NCBI RefSeq assembly: GCF_949628215.1
Contig: NC_134277.1
Span: forward strand, 1,805,183 to 1,869,182
From: Phalacrocorax aristotelis
Taxonomy: Eukaryota; Chordata; Aves; Suliformes; Phalacrocoracidae
DNA: 64,000 nucleotides
Reading direction: 5' to 3'
The notes under the pieces are model-generated. The model searched no databases. It worked only from the letters and a program-made list of their open reading frames with translations, and was not told where the DNA came from. Made by a program: the position numbers and the translations under genes. This document shows positions 12,901 through 24,970 of this stretch, one piece after another (the stretch's first letter is position 1; each line of letters opens with the position of its first letter).

Positions 12901-15900
12901 AAGCTGTACAGATGAGTCTTTCTGCATGCTGCTCTCTCAGGTATGAGTTTTCCTTCTCCAGAGACTCGTAGCAAGTGTGTCTAGAGTATTACACCAAGCA
13001 GGGCAGGCAACTGTTGTTTTTTCTGTGTGTTTCGGGAGACCCCCAGGAAGGATTGGGTGCTGTCGTGCTGAACACTCTGTTAATACAGTCAGGGACTGAG
13101 CAGGGGTTCCTCCATCCTACTCCAGAAACTGAAAGTATCTGACAGTTAGAGTTTCATCTAAGCTACTTTCTGCAGGCTGCTTTCAGTTAGCTGAGAGAAG
13201 TCAGTCCTGGATGAGGATAGCTCAGTTCTGGAAAGATTTTGAGAGCTGGATATTCCCTCTGTAACATATATATGTGTGGGCTGGGGTGGCCAGCTCAGAC
13301 AGAAATGTTCATCTTTTTGACACCTAGAGAAAGGCCAAGTGCCTCAGCTTGACAGGCAGCACAGCCCTTTCCCCCTCCTCTCCCCTCTGAGGAAAGTCCC
13401 CATGCCTAGGGCTAAACAACAGACGTGCTTATCCAAATCAGGACCTCACGCTGCCAGAAGGACCTGCTATCACTTCACAGGAGAGAAGCGGTGGTGTGGG
13501 GAGACCCAGGGAGCTTCTGGTACTGCAGGGGGTTGTACGTCGCATTGCAGGGTGAGAAAAGAAGAGGCCGGGGGAAAGGGCCAAATCATCTTGCACTGAA
13601 AAGAGAGGCAGGATGCCCAGCAGACACAAGCCTGGAGTGGTCCTCATGGTCTTGCATCTTCCCTGCCGTAGCTGCTGACTTGACCTGCTCTGGTGGGCTG
13701 GTGCTGGAGGTCTCCACACCACTGTCTGGGGTCATTACTGACACGTGGACCTCTTATTTAACCATGTACCAGATGCACAGTGAATCTGTCCTCTGAGCTG
13801 GTTTGGTTTGAACCATTAACTTTGTTCTAGTGTCTGGGCTGCCTGTGTGCATGTGGGAGCGCCCCTGTTTAAAGAAAACATTTCAGGGAGGGTTTGAAGG
13901 TGTATTTCAGCTAGAAACCATAGCAGCCTCTGCAGTTGTAGTATTCCCTCTGCTTCCTTCTTCTTCTCTGCCGTCCCTGCCCTCAGAGGGCCCACAGAGC
14001 AGAACAATCCTGCTGCATAAATATTTTACTGACCACCTAAATATGAACAGAAGAGACTTTTTCCCACAGATCAGAATCCTGTCTCCGGACAATGATGTTG
14101 AGCCATCAGAGTGATACCCAGAGCAAGCGCCTGGGATCCCACCAGCAGCATCTCTGTGCCAGTGACTCTGTGTCTATTTGTTACAGTGCAGAGAGGGGGA
14201 TTGCTGCCGAGGGGGCCAGGGGATCCCCTTCTAACGTGGTCCCTTGGCCCTTCCTCAGATTTATCCCAGCTCCTTTCTGTTGACAGGCGAAAACATGAGT
14301 CTATGTGGAAGTATTCAGGGAGGCTGTCCATCCAGTTAATGCTGTGTGTCCTCCATCTCTCACCACCTGAGAAGTGTGTAAGAGCTTCAGAGCATCTTTC
14401 TATCCCTTCTCCAGTTGATGCCTCCAGGGGAGCCTGGATGTTCCCCACGTGGCAGGTGTAAATGGAGAAGGAAGGACCAGGCAGAGGCATAGGTTCAGGT
14501 TGGGGGGATCACATTCATCCTGGGGCTTCCTATTCAAGGGTTCAGCCTCCCAACAACACCTTCCTCTGCAGAGATGACTGATACCCTAGACATGCCTTGG
14601 CCTTGCTCTGTGTATGTCCCCTCATGTGTGAGAGGGAGGGAATTTGCATGAGCTGCATCTCCCAAGTTGGAGTCCTGTTACCATTGACCAATTTTCTTCT
14701 TCTATCCCTGGCCCACTGAGGGCCAGATCTGATCCCTCACTAAGAACGGTTGTGTTTATTTCCATTGGCTCACAACCATAAGCCTAAGAGCCCTCTCTTA
14801 GCTTTTACTTCAGCCTTCTCAATGACATGGGAGGGTCATTGCCCTTGTCTTTGGAGCAAGCTCTAGGATAAGGAGGAAAAGATACAGCTTGGAGCAAAAA
14901 CCCTGCCAAACTAAGCCTTTCCTACTGAGCCCATCACAGGACATTTTGAGTTCTGGGACTACTGAAACTCTGTACAAGCTTGAGACTGTAATATTCTGTG
15001 TTTGCTGAGCATGGTTATTTCCCTGATCCTTCCTGAGTGCCAGTTACCCCACATGGGCTGAGCACCGACGAAGGGCTGTTGGGGTGCAGGCTGTGTACAG
15101 GCACACAATACCCCTTGTGGCAGACCTGCTTCGTGTGATAGTAAATGGCTCCATAAGCGCTTTGTGAGTAAGAAAACCCAAAGGTGGTTGTGTGGCCATC
15201 AGTTTCTGAAGGCTGCAGACTCACTGGCACAGCGTTTGCCCCACTTCTTCCTGCAGCTGCCAGAGGCCATGGGCAGTGCTGGTGTGGGTCTGAACTTTAA
15301 AGAGCGTAGCACAAAAATATCACTGCTGCGAGGCCAACTTCTTTTACAACCTGATGACTTTTATAAGAAAATGATACGCTCTTTTCCTGCAAGGCAGACA
15401 GAAATATATGGTATCAGGCCTGCCTTTATTTCCGACCCTTCTGGGTATTAGCAAATGAGTCTGTCTCTTTCCAGCCTTCTGCCTCTTTTAGGTGCTTTAC
15501 ACTATTAGATAAACCCATGGTAGAAGGAAAGGAAATTGAATTAAAAATTGATCTGCTCTTCCTCCTGGGAGCTCTATGAAAGGCAGCATCCCAACATTTC
15601 CTGGGTAGAACAGGAGGAAGGAGAAACCATAACCCCTAAAAAAGGAGGAAAATAGGTGTGGGAGCATTAATTAGACTGAGAAGATACACAGGTTTCACTC
15701 CCTATATACTTATTTAGTAGATAGATAGTCAGACAGGTGGTGCATAGGACTACCTAGACACATGGCAGGTGATATTTCCAAAAAGCACTGGTAACCAAGG
15801 GAGCAGAACTGGCACCAGTTCAACCCCAGTGGCTCAGTCATGTAGACTCATACAGAAGTAATAATGGCCCAGGGTTTTTAGAAAACCTCTAATGTTTTGG

Positions 15901-17109
15901 GGCTATGAACTTGCAGCACTTTTAGAGGGCTTGAGCCTGCGGATCCATGTGTATGTCTGAAGAACGCAGATCAGCAAGACCTGGAAATCAGGTCCAGATG
16001 CGGAGGATACAGATTTCCTCGTGGATCACCTGCCCTGAGCACAAACAGAGGCTGGCCCAGGTCCCCGCTGTGTTCATCACCCGACTCCCACGCACCCGTG
16101 CTCTGCAGTGACATTATGTGCCTACCCAGAACATCAGAACATGAAGCATATGTAAACACGCTGTAAACCACAACCAATACAGTAAACATAGTGAATATTA
16201 CAGGGAGTGATTCGGCTGGCCTGCATTAGCTGTTTTGCAGGGCTCCAGTGATGCGAAGCAGCTGTCAGCTTGGTCATTCCCGTGAACAACTGCCTCGTAT
16301 GAGCCCAGCCTCGCGCTCGGGGCTGGGCATACTTGGGAATCTGCTCGACGGATTGCACCCTCGATGCGCATACACATACTCGGGACACTGAAAGATGTCT
16401 TCAAGATATTGGCATGCTGTGCAAGTGCCTGAGAGCTACGGGCTGTGAATAAGAAACCCATTGAATGGAAGCCAGCTGTGGAGAATGTAATTACACAGTT
16501 AAACTAGGAGACCACTAGCAGTTACATAACAAAAGAAACCCAGCCTCACTGGAGGCAAATTGCTTTTGTCCTGCTTGAGAAAGGAAGGTTTTCTTGACAG
16601 CCCAGATATCTGCTTTCAGACAGGAATACTTCGAAAGGGTCCCACAACTGTGCCTGGCTGCATTAGGTAGCTCTAGCCAGGCTGAGGGGCTTCCCTGTCC
16701 TAGAGGGCTGCCATTCTGGGCTGGGGCCATTAAAGTAGCAAGTCAGCTCATCTCATTCTCCAGTCACCACCATCATGAAAACGACATCCAGGAGCACATT
16801 AAAAATGTAGTGATTCATTTAGGACATGCTGTTTGCTTCCTCCTCGCCTTCCCTGAAAGACAATTGCTTGCGGAGGGGATTGTCTCAGGGTTTTCCAAGA
16901 TCCTGATTGGATTGGGTTGGTTTAATCTGTCCACTGTGGGGAAGTGACCTTACAGAAGGAAGATAAAACTAAACAGGTCTTGGGTACGGAGAGGAAGGTG
17001 TAGGTGGTGGGCTGGGTGGTCTGATAGAAAGACAGGTCTGGTGGGAAGGACTGTGTCCATTTTCTTAATCAAATGCAGAATAAGCTCTGTTGTAATTGCT
17101 GTGGTGAGG
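9964..17109. other. Noncoding sequence, no gene seen
   Basis: The longest frames are 207 codons on the minus strand (11,215-11,838) and 163 codons on the plus strand (10,976-11,467). They overlap in a GC-rich stretch where stops are rare, and neither contains a motif I recognise. A CpG cluster lies at about 16,200-16,390. No mobile-element ends were identified. The only tandem repeat of note is the AAAC run listed separately. Confidence 0.5.
12679..12703. repeat. (AAAC)n microsatellite
   Basis: A short tetranucleotide run of about four AAAC units, flanked by extra A residues. It could be the remnant of a poly(A)-type tail, but no retrocopy is recognisable beside it. Confidence 0.8.
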
Positions 17110-17440
17110 TGCTGGAGCTGTTTAAGAAACTCTCAGTGACAGTCTCTTTCCCTCCACAAGGCAATCTGCTCCCTTGCCCTACTATCCTCTTTTAGAAAGC
17201 TTCTCCTGACATTTAATGTGATTTCCTTTGCTCTAATCTAAGGTCATTACCTCCTATCCCTGAGGGACACGCGGAACATTTTTTTCCCTTCCTTCCTCTG
17301 TGCAGAAGCCTTTTATGTGTTGCAAGGCTGTAATCATGTGTCCCCTTGATCTTCTCTAGACTAGACGTCTTCTCTCCTCAGCCTCACAGATCATGAGTTC
17401 TCTGTCACTCTTGGACCACCTCAGGACACAGACGTGTGTC
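17110..17440 (-). mobile_element. Old, diverged CR1 LINE fragment
   Basis: The + strand reads as the reverse complement of the late ORF2 and 3' region of CR1. It has the AGAAAGCTTCTCCTGACATT block, a block corresponding to the codons for the 'RG...' segment around 17,245 (CATTACCTCCTATCCCTGAG), and the segment ending in TCTTCTCTAGACTAGA near 17,350. In the better-preserved copies these blocks lie in the same order. Many substitutions and small indels remove any open frame, so this is an older insertion than the copies at 9.5 and 41.4 kb. The boundaries are approximate. Confidence 0.72.
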
Positions 17441-20400
17441 TGCACAGATGACCTTTGCACTTGCTATAGTTTTATGCCAATCAGAGAATGCTGTTGTTAT
17501 AAATGTCTGCAGCCAAAGTTAAAGATTTCTCCCGTATCCTGGACATTGGACACGGAGCCTCTAGAAGGAAGGGACCAAGGTCTCAGCCTTGAATCCAGAC
17601 AGGCAGCGTAAAAAGCAGAGGACCAGTGGTTTAGTCTTTGATGCTAAGGACGTGCCTTGCCATGTCCACAGCGAGACTGTGGGGTCTCGTACAGGTGCTG
17701 GAGGGGTTTCTCCAACATACTGTATATAGGCTGGCAAGAAACAAGAAACCCACTGACCTGAGGGCTGCTGCAGTAGCTTCATGGACCCATGGAAACCCAA
17801 CCAAGAGGTGGCAATGGGTCATTATCTGCCAGAGTGAGACAGTGCCACCTCCCCCACTGGATGTATGAGAAAGCATTATTCCTGGACTCTGATATCTAGA
17901 AGGGATAAGACTGCTCAGAAACAATGAAGCAAAATGATGCTTATGACAGATGTGTAACCTCTGAGACAAAAATCTTCTAATGTGTCCTAAAGAACTCGAT
18001 GGAGGCTGTGCCGACAGGTCCTTGGTAAGTGGATACAGGTTAAGCACATCCGTGTGGTCTGAGGAGCCCTGTCAAATCCTCGGGGTCTTTCCAGGAAGGG
18101 AGAAGGATGGTTTTTAATAACATTGGCAGTGCTTGGCTGCAAAAGCCGAGGAGTGACAATGCAGCTGTGGGACACCAGCTAAAGTCAGGAAGAGGCAGGT
18201 TTGAGATGCTCCTCATGCAACATGTTGTTAATCCATGGGATTCATTACTGCAAGATGTTGTGGCACAAAAGACTTGCAGAGATTGAAGGTGTGACTGAAC
18301 CAGGGTTTCTTATGGAAGAGCCATCCACTGAGGTTTATTCAAAGCAGGCACCCCAACACTAGCTGACAATTTCATTGTGTCAGTGGACTACTCTCTGATG
18401 TTCTCCTGTGGGAAAAGCTTTTTTCTCTTTTAAAGAGCTCTGAAATTTGCTGGAGTCTTTGAACCTTCATGACTACATCGCATTAAACGCTCTGCTTTGT
18501 TGCTCAGGACTTGGCAGGTCTCCGACCTCTGCCTGAAGGAGCTGCAAAAACATGCTTGGTTATGATACCCTTGATCTTGAATTCTAGCATCCTGCCTTGG
18601 ATTCTGGACAGCACCACCTGCTTCAGATAGAGGTGAAAGAAATTTTGTGATACACAGCTATTAAATAGTCTTCCACTGGAAGAAAACTTCTTGGCCTTTA
18701 TTTAGAGCAGACCGGCTTGTGTCCTGAAGCATCACAGCATAAATCGCTTCCCAAAAATGTTATTAATGTCATATATTAATGACACTTCTCTCAACTTTTA
18801 TGGCCATACTTGAATCCTTCTCTACCTCTGGTCATAAAGCAGTCTTACAGCAATGAGTTCCACAGGTGAAATGTGCATCAGCATAGGAAGAAAACAGCAT
18901 GAGAGAGGGATATTTTAGACTAGACCAGTTCAGTTGGAACCCTTTTTACCCAAAGGCTACCAGAGGCTACTCCTTCTGAACATTCCAAAGTCTCATAGTC
19001 TTTTTCATGCGAAAAAAAAGAAGAGAAAGGAGGCAGTTTTGGAGGAAACAAACTGACACTCTGCTCAAACACAGCTTATCCTGCTCAGCTGACCAGGAGT
19101 CTGAAACACTATCCATGAGCACTCGGAAACAGGGGGAGAGGGAAGATAGTTATTTCAGAGCGGCTGCTGAAACCACAATGCCGCTGTGCACAGTTCCCGT
19201 TGTAATGATCTCTCAAACCCATTAACCGTGATTCTTTTACAGGCCCCCCTCCCTCCCACCTTGGGTTGATTTGCGGCAGAGACAATGAGAAAGCAGAAAG
19301 CTTCTCTGGCCAGGCTCCATCCTCTACAGGGGCAAGCAGACACTGGGGAACAGCAGCCCCCATCCTCATTTCACCCCCAGACCATTCACTATTGCTCTGC
19401 TGGTGTCAATCACTTTTGAAACAGAGCTGGCATAGCCGGAGCATCAGTGAGATACACACCTCTGTATACGTGCTCCCCTCCATGCTGAGGATCCCTTGCA
19501 ACTGAAAATAAAGAAGCCTCATCTGAAATGAGACACTAGAGTCACACAATAGATTTTGGAGGGAGGGGGACAGGACAGAAAGATGTTCTTTTTGGCTGCT
19601 TGCCTACAGCAAAACCAGCCACCACTCTAAAGCCAATAGATCTGTATTAGCGACCCCCGTGGGAGGTGCAGGCTAGAGATTCACATCAGTATTTGTAGGA
19701 CAAACATATTTTGAGGCCACGGATAAGCATCCATTGCTGTTATGCTTATCTTTATGCAGGCTTGCAGAAAAACATATCTCTCCTCTAAGGAACTTATGGC
19801 TCAGGGCCCAGAAATTAGGGTATAAAGTTGTTTTGGTGATAACTCGCTCAGATTTCAGTTAGTACCTAGGTGCTTCGACAGCCAAGCCTAAGGAAGCGAG
19901 CTGGACAAAGGACAGAAGATCCAAAAAAAAAAGAAGGGGATTCTCAAAGTCATCCCAGGGTGATTGGCAGAGCCAGAAATAGCACACAGGTTATTTTGTT
20001 GCAGAGCCATCTCCATCCTCAGCCATATAAAGGTTAAGCATCCAACCTAGCGTGTTGTTCAAGGCTCTTCCTATAGACCACAAAGCAAAGCAGGAGCAAC
20101 CAGCAGGTGATACAAACCACCTTACATGGGGTGAGAGGAGAGGTCTGACTGACGTACTGGCTATAGAAGAAACTCCAAGAAGTAATTTTTAAAAGGCCAG
20201 ATAAGGTGAGATTAATCCCACCCTCTGGTCTGCAGCACAATCCGTCTCCATCTAGGCTGGCGTTCCCGTGGCACAGTCCACAACAGCCAGTGGCTGACAA
20301 GGTCTTGACAAGTGATCCCCAGTTTCTCTACAGGACCAGACTAAACATTAGCATTTTTAACTAAGGATCAGAGCATTCAAATCATGCCGGTCTGAAGGAA

Positions 20401-23400
20401 ATATTGGCGGCTAAGTTTCCTTGGCCACAGAAATGTGGAAACTATTGACCGAGTAGTGGCTTTCAACTTTTCTCTTTCATTTGTGAGCCCTTCACCATTT
20501 ATTGGTGGAGGTGTGGACCTTGTACCAAACTGCATGTCTATTAATGATAGACTTTGGTTTTTTTATCCTAAACTTTGGGATTTTTATTCACAAACCCCAC
20601 AGGAGTGTCCATCGCTGCCAATGAAGCTGGAGAGTACAGACTCAAAACCAGGCAGGTAGGTGCCTGAAAGAGCAAGTACTGCTTGTGGTTCCAAGTGTTC
20701 CTGAAGCCGATGGGTGTCTGTGGTGTGGCTGTACCAGCCTGTCTATAGCATTCCCTGAAAATGCAAAGAGGCGGCAGGGACAGGGACTTGGCATGGTTTC
20801 CTCATAAGCCCTCGCTCAAGTGGATGTTTTCTTTCTGGCCTTTGAAATTAGTAGGTTTATTTACAACCAGATAAATGGCTGTTTTCTGGCGCTTTTTTTC
20901 CTAATGAAAAGGATTTAGAAATTTTATTTAAAACACACCATTAGATTTGAAGCCCAATATTCTGGACAGAAAGGAAGGCTGAAAACTATCAGCTTTGCTG
21001 CAGTCTTGGAGGGACTTTTATTGGTAACAACCTCTTGCATTACTACAACAGCTGCAGGTTTTGACCAGGAGCTGGAACTGTCCAGAAATTACTACAGCAT
21101 AATCACTTAGGCCAAAATCCACCTCATGTACGTGACCTGTTCCAGTGCGAGTCCCTCCAGCTTAGTCAACAAAGAAAGACAGACTCTGCTTGTGAGGGGT
21201 GATGCACCCTTTCCAGGTCTCTGTCTTGCTCCACTGACCACAGAGAGGAAAAACCCAAATCTTGCTTTGACAGAGGCTGTTCAGTGGCAAGAAACAAGGT
21301 GGTGAGTGCAACCTGATGCCCTGCAGTAACTCACTTGGCCTCCAGCTCCTGCTCCGTGGCTTCCTGCTGGTCCTGTGCCACGTCTACCTGCCCTTGGTAG
21401 ATATCTCGGACACTGTGGGTGCCTTTAGATGACAATATGGAAGCAAAGGAATTTAGCCTATATTGCCTATGTAGAGTGAGCTGAATCCCTCCCCAGGCTC
21501 ATTGCTGTCCTGGCTGGAGCTCCATGGGCAAGTGCAGACCGCAGAGCCCAGGTAGACACTGAAACATCTCAGAGCAGGCAAGAAGAGTCGCCTGCTCAGG
21601 ATGCCCGGGGGAAGGGAGGATGAACCTGGACCAGAACAGGAGGCCTCTAGAAGCTTCCAGCTCCAACATAGTCAGGAGGGAACAGGAGCACTTGGAGGAG
21701 AAAGCAGCTTCCTAAGCATCCCCCTGTGAGATCCTCACACACATACTTGCAATGCCTGCACTCACTCAAAGACAGTCTCTGCATTCCCCAGAGACCACTT
21801 TTAGCTCTGGGGTTCTTACTATGACTTTCCCTTTTTAGTCTTGTTCAAGACTCTTAAAAAAAAAATTAATGCACAAAATGCAGGAGTTTGCTCTTTCCAA
21901 AGGTGCATTTCCCAAGCCTAAACATGAAAACTTCAGCGTCAAGATCTCCTAACTCTGAACATCACAAATGCAACAAAAGGTCAAATCATCCCCAAAACAC
22001 TGAACAAATGAAACCAATTTTTTTTTTTAGGCATTTGCAGAAGAACACCTATTCATATACAAAGAAAACAAACAGCGGTAATCCCCAGAGGAGTAAAAAT
22101 GCAGGAGATTATTATTGTTTTCTTTTGATTTGCCTTGACACTTTATCACACAGTGACTGGCTGGATGATGAACATGAAAAATGGCAAAATAGCTTTTACC
22201 TTCAGTAACTCCCCAAACTCTCTAGACATCTACTTTGTCAGTTCCTTCCAGAGAATGACTTGCTGAAGGACATGCAAGAAGAAGATACTATTTTCTTACT
22301 CATTTCCCCCTTCCCTTTAAGGACATGAATGGCCAGCCACACATCAGGACTGCAAGTTCTTACTCCTTTATCTGGTGTTTTTTAAGTCTGGTTTTCTTTG
22401 AGCCTTAGTTTCATGTGTTGGAGGACACACAGCTCACATTTAAAATAAAAGCAAACATTTACCTGCCATGGCAGCAGAAAGAAGCTGGAGATGATTAATT
22501 CCAGAGTGCCAGAATAAGAGGAGAAAAAGGAAGAGAAAGAAAAACTTCCCCTTTCTGAAAAGTTCATGGTATTTTAAGCAAATGTCATAATTCGGGGATT
22601 ATTTTTCACCTGTAGTCATTCAAATGGGTTGCAAAGGCAGGGTCTCCTTCACTGCAGCAGTGGGTGCTACATGCAACCCTCTTTCATTAGGAAGAGAAAG
22701 AGAAGCCCATTGTATTGTAAAGGCTGAAGATTTGGGTTTTTTTCTACATGGCAGAGGGGAAAAGACTTACAAGGTCAATAGTTGGCATCAACTGGCAAAA
22801 TAAAATCAGAGCAGACGGTGTTCACAGAAACCGGGAAGCCTTTGAGAACATCCTGCTGATGCCATTAACCACGATTCCACAAACGCAACGTTATTGTCTT
22901 AAAAACAGGGAGGATGGCCTGAATCCCACTGTGGTTAAAAGATGCAATAATAAAACTACAAAACCAGAAACAGGTAAAGAACAGAAGAAAAGAGGAGAAA
23001 GATGCAACGCTAAGCCAACAGGCCTGGGCTTTGCCTTGTAGGGTGGCCTAGCACCTCCTGTTTGGAGGTGGGTGACGGCTGCCTACACCACAGGCAGAAG
23101 CAGCTCATGTCCATGTGCACTCATGGGACCTGGTAGGCAGACACAGAGCCTCCTGAGGTCTTCTCTTCCTCTGCCCAGCTCAGTGATTCAGCTTGCCTCA
23201 CTGTAGATATCCACAGTATCATGAGCTCTCCCAAGAGTAGGGCAGAAATCAGTGGCCATGGCATCTTGTCTGCTGCCCTTTAGGTGCCTGCTGTCTCCTT
23301 GTCTCTCTCCATGCTGCATTTCTGCTGCCTATGGAAGAAAACTGGGATACCTCCTTCCCTTGGAGATGGAGAGGCTGTGGCCTCCAAAATCAGGTAAGAA

Positions 23401-24449
23401 CCTTCTCATCTGACTTCCAAGCAAAGCTGACAGTGTCCTGGTCAACCCCATGCTTAGTACAGGGACTCCTGCCTCCCTCCAGGCAGCAGAGATAGAAGGG
23501 AAAACACAACTTTGCATAGCCAAGGTGTCCCCATGAATCCCTCACAGCATGCTCAGGTCTTGATCGCAAACACAGACCCCTCTCTCTCCTTACTCCCCTT
23601 ACTCTCTCCTGCTCCCCCAGCCTTGTACATTCGCAGCGTGGTGTTACGGTCCCGTTCCCATCGTGGGATGCCCTGCTCTCCTGCTTGTGTTGTCAGGGAC
23701 TGGCAGGATAGAGGGGCAGGTGGGAGCTCTGAGGCTGGGGACCACAGCGTGCTTCTCCGAGGGCAGCCCCCAGATGCGGCTGCACCATGGCTGGTACCCC
23801 TCTGTCTTCATATGACTTACCATAGCAGATCCCCTGACCTTCTCCCATCCTGTGACCTCACCTATGGCTTCCTGTGATATGCGGGGAGAAACCAGTGTGG
23901 AAGGCTCTGCAGAATTCCCAGGTGGACCCAAACCTAAACTCCTGACAGCTTTCCTTAGACTTTATAACACCTAGTATCATCTAAAAGCCAGATGCGGCTG
24001 AAAGCCTGTTTCATGCTGCCTTGGAAAGCAAAGCAGCCTTAATCACAGGGACAATGAAGGGTCCCTGTCTCCTCTGCTTCCCCCTTCCCAGGAACAGGAA
24101 TCCCATTTATTTCTCTCTGAAGCTCCTGGCCCAGCCTTTAGGGTCTTGTCTTCCCACCCTCCACTGCCACTTCTGCTGCCTGGTTGGTGTAATTAATTTT
24201 CATGCTCTCATACCCTCACTTTCTTGCCAGCCTTTGCGGGAAGGGATGTGCAGCAAACTCCCTGCACAGAGGATGCAAGAGGCCAGGCAAAGGCTCAGCA
24301 AGCATGCTATAAAGCAGGCAGCCCTCTCCTCTTGTGCTCCTGTAAGCAGAGCAGCCAGGAAACCCACGGTGAGGGTTTTTTTCTTCCTTTCTTTCTATTT
24401 TTTTCCCTCTTCCCTTTGCCTTTCCTTTCCTGCCCCACCAGCAGCTGCC
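17441..24449. other. Noncoding sequence, no gene seen
   Basis: No supported gene. The longest frames are just over 120 codons and lack recognisable motifs. An AT-rich stretch near 20,840-20,960 has the look of a conserved noncoding element, with TAAATGG and TTTATTTA-type motifs, but this cannot be tested by eye. A possible ancient LINE piece at 18,740-18,900 is listed separately. Confidence 0.5.
18740..18900 (-). mobile_element. Possible ancient CR1/L3-type LINE remnant
   Basis: The segment around 18,847-18,866 (CAATGAGTTCCACAGGTGAA) resembles the reverse complement of the late ORF2 region of ancient L3/CR1 LINEs, where a 'GAGTTCCACAGGTTAA' block is typical. It is preceded by a plausible but very diverged Leu/Pro-rich segment. 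Only one block is convincing. It could be chance or another old LINE. Confidence 0.35.
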
Positions 24450-24970
24450 TCCCCAGCCCGTCCCCCGTCCCTCCCGGCACCATGCCTCCTGGAACGTCGC
24501 AGCTCCGCTCTTTCATGAGCAGTGTGTGGTATTATGACTCCGGCGATGCTGAGCCCTGCCAGCACGCCTCAAACCACAGGTATCTGACCCCGTCCCAAGC
24601 CCCATAACACTGATTAATGTCCTGATTCACAACCCGATAGGGTCGGCACCATCGGTGGCCGAGATGGGACACCGGTCCATGCCCCGTTCTCTCCTCTCCT
24701 CCCTGCAGACCCCCTCTCCCTTTGCTCGGGGGGTCGGGGGGTGGGGGGATCCATTCCAATAAAACCACCCGGCGGCAACGGCGGGCAGGGAGCGCAGGAG
24801 CTGCCAGCGGCAGCCGGGAGCTGTGCATGGTCGGGGTGCCGTTACAACAAGGCCAGCTCTGTGATTACGGCACATTAAGCTCTCAGTGCGGTGCAGGCAG
24901 CTCTGGAGCATGACGTTTTTCCCTGCTCCAGCCAGTCAGCTCCGGCATCCCCACCCCCGTCTCCCCCTTT
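24450..24970. promoter_or_regulatory. CpG island, candidate promoter
   Basis: I count about 32 CpG dinucleotides in roughly 540 bp, in sequence that looks about 60% G+C. That gives an observed/expected ratio near 0.65, against a clearly CpG-depleted background. No CR1 or LTR explains it. It contains a CCAAT motif near 24,755, GC-rich blocks such as CCGGCGGCAACGGCGGGC and a long G run near 24,728-24,748. CpG islands in birds usually mark promoters. No canonical TATA box was seen, so a dispersed start would be expected. Direction is not determined. A possible short first coding exon on the + strand is described in the findings. Confidence 0.5.

Noticed and set aside
24021..24607. Overlapping frames of 127 and 165 codons upstream of the CpG island
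   Set aside because: One ends within the island and the other runs through the candidate start; neither has a domain, and they contain long Phe/Ser/Leu- or Pro-rich segments typical of pyrimidine-rich DNA.
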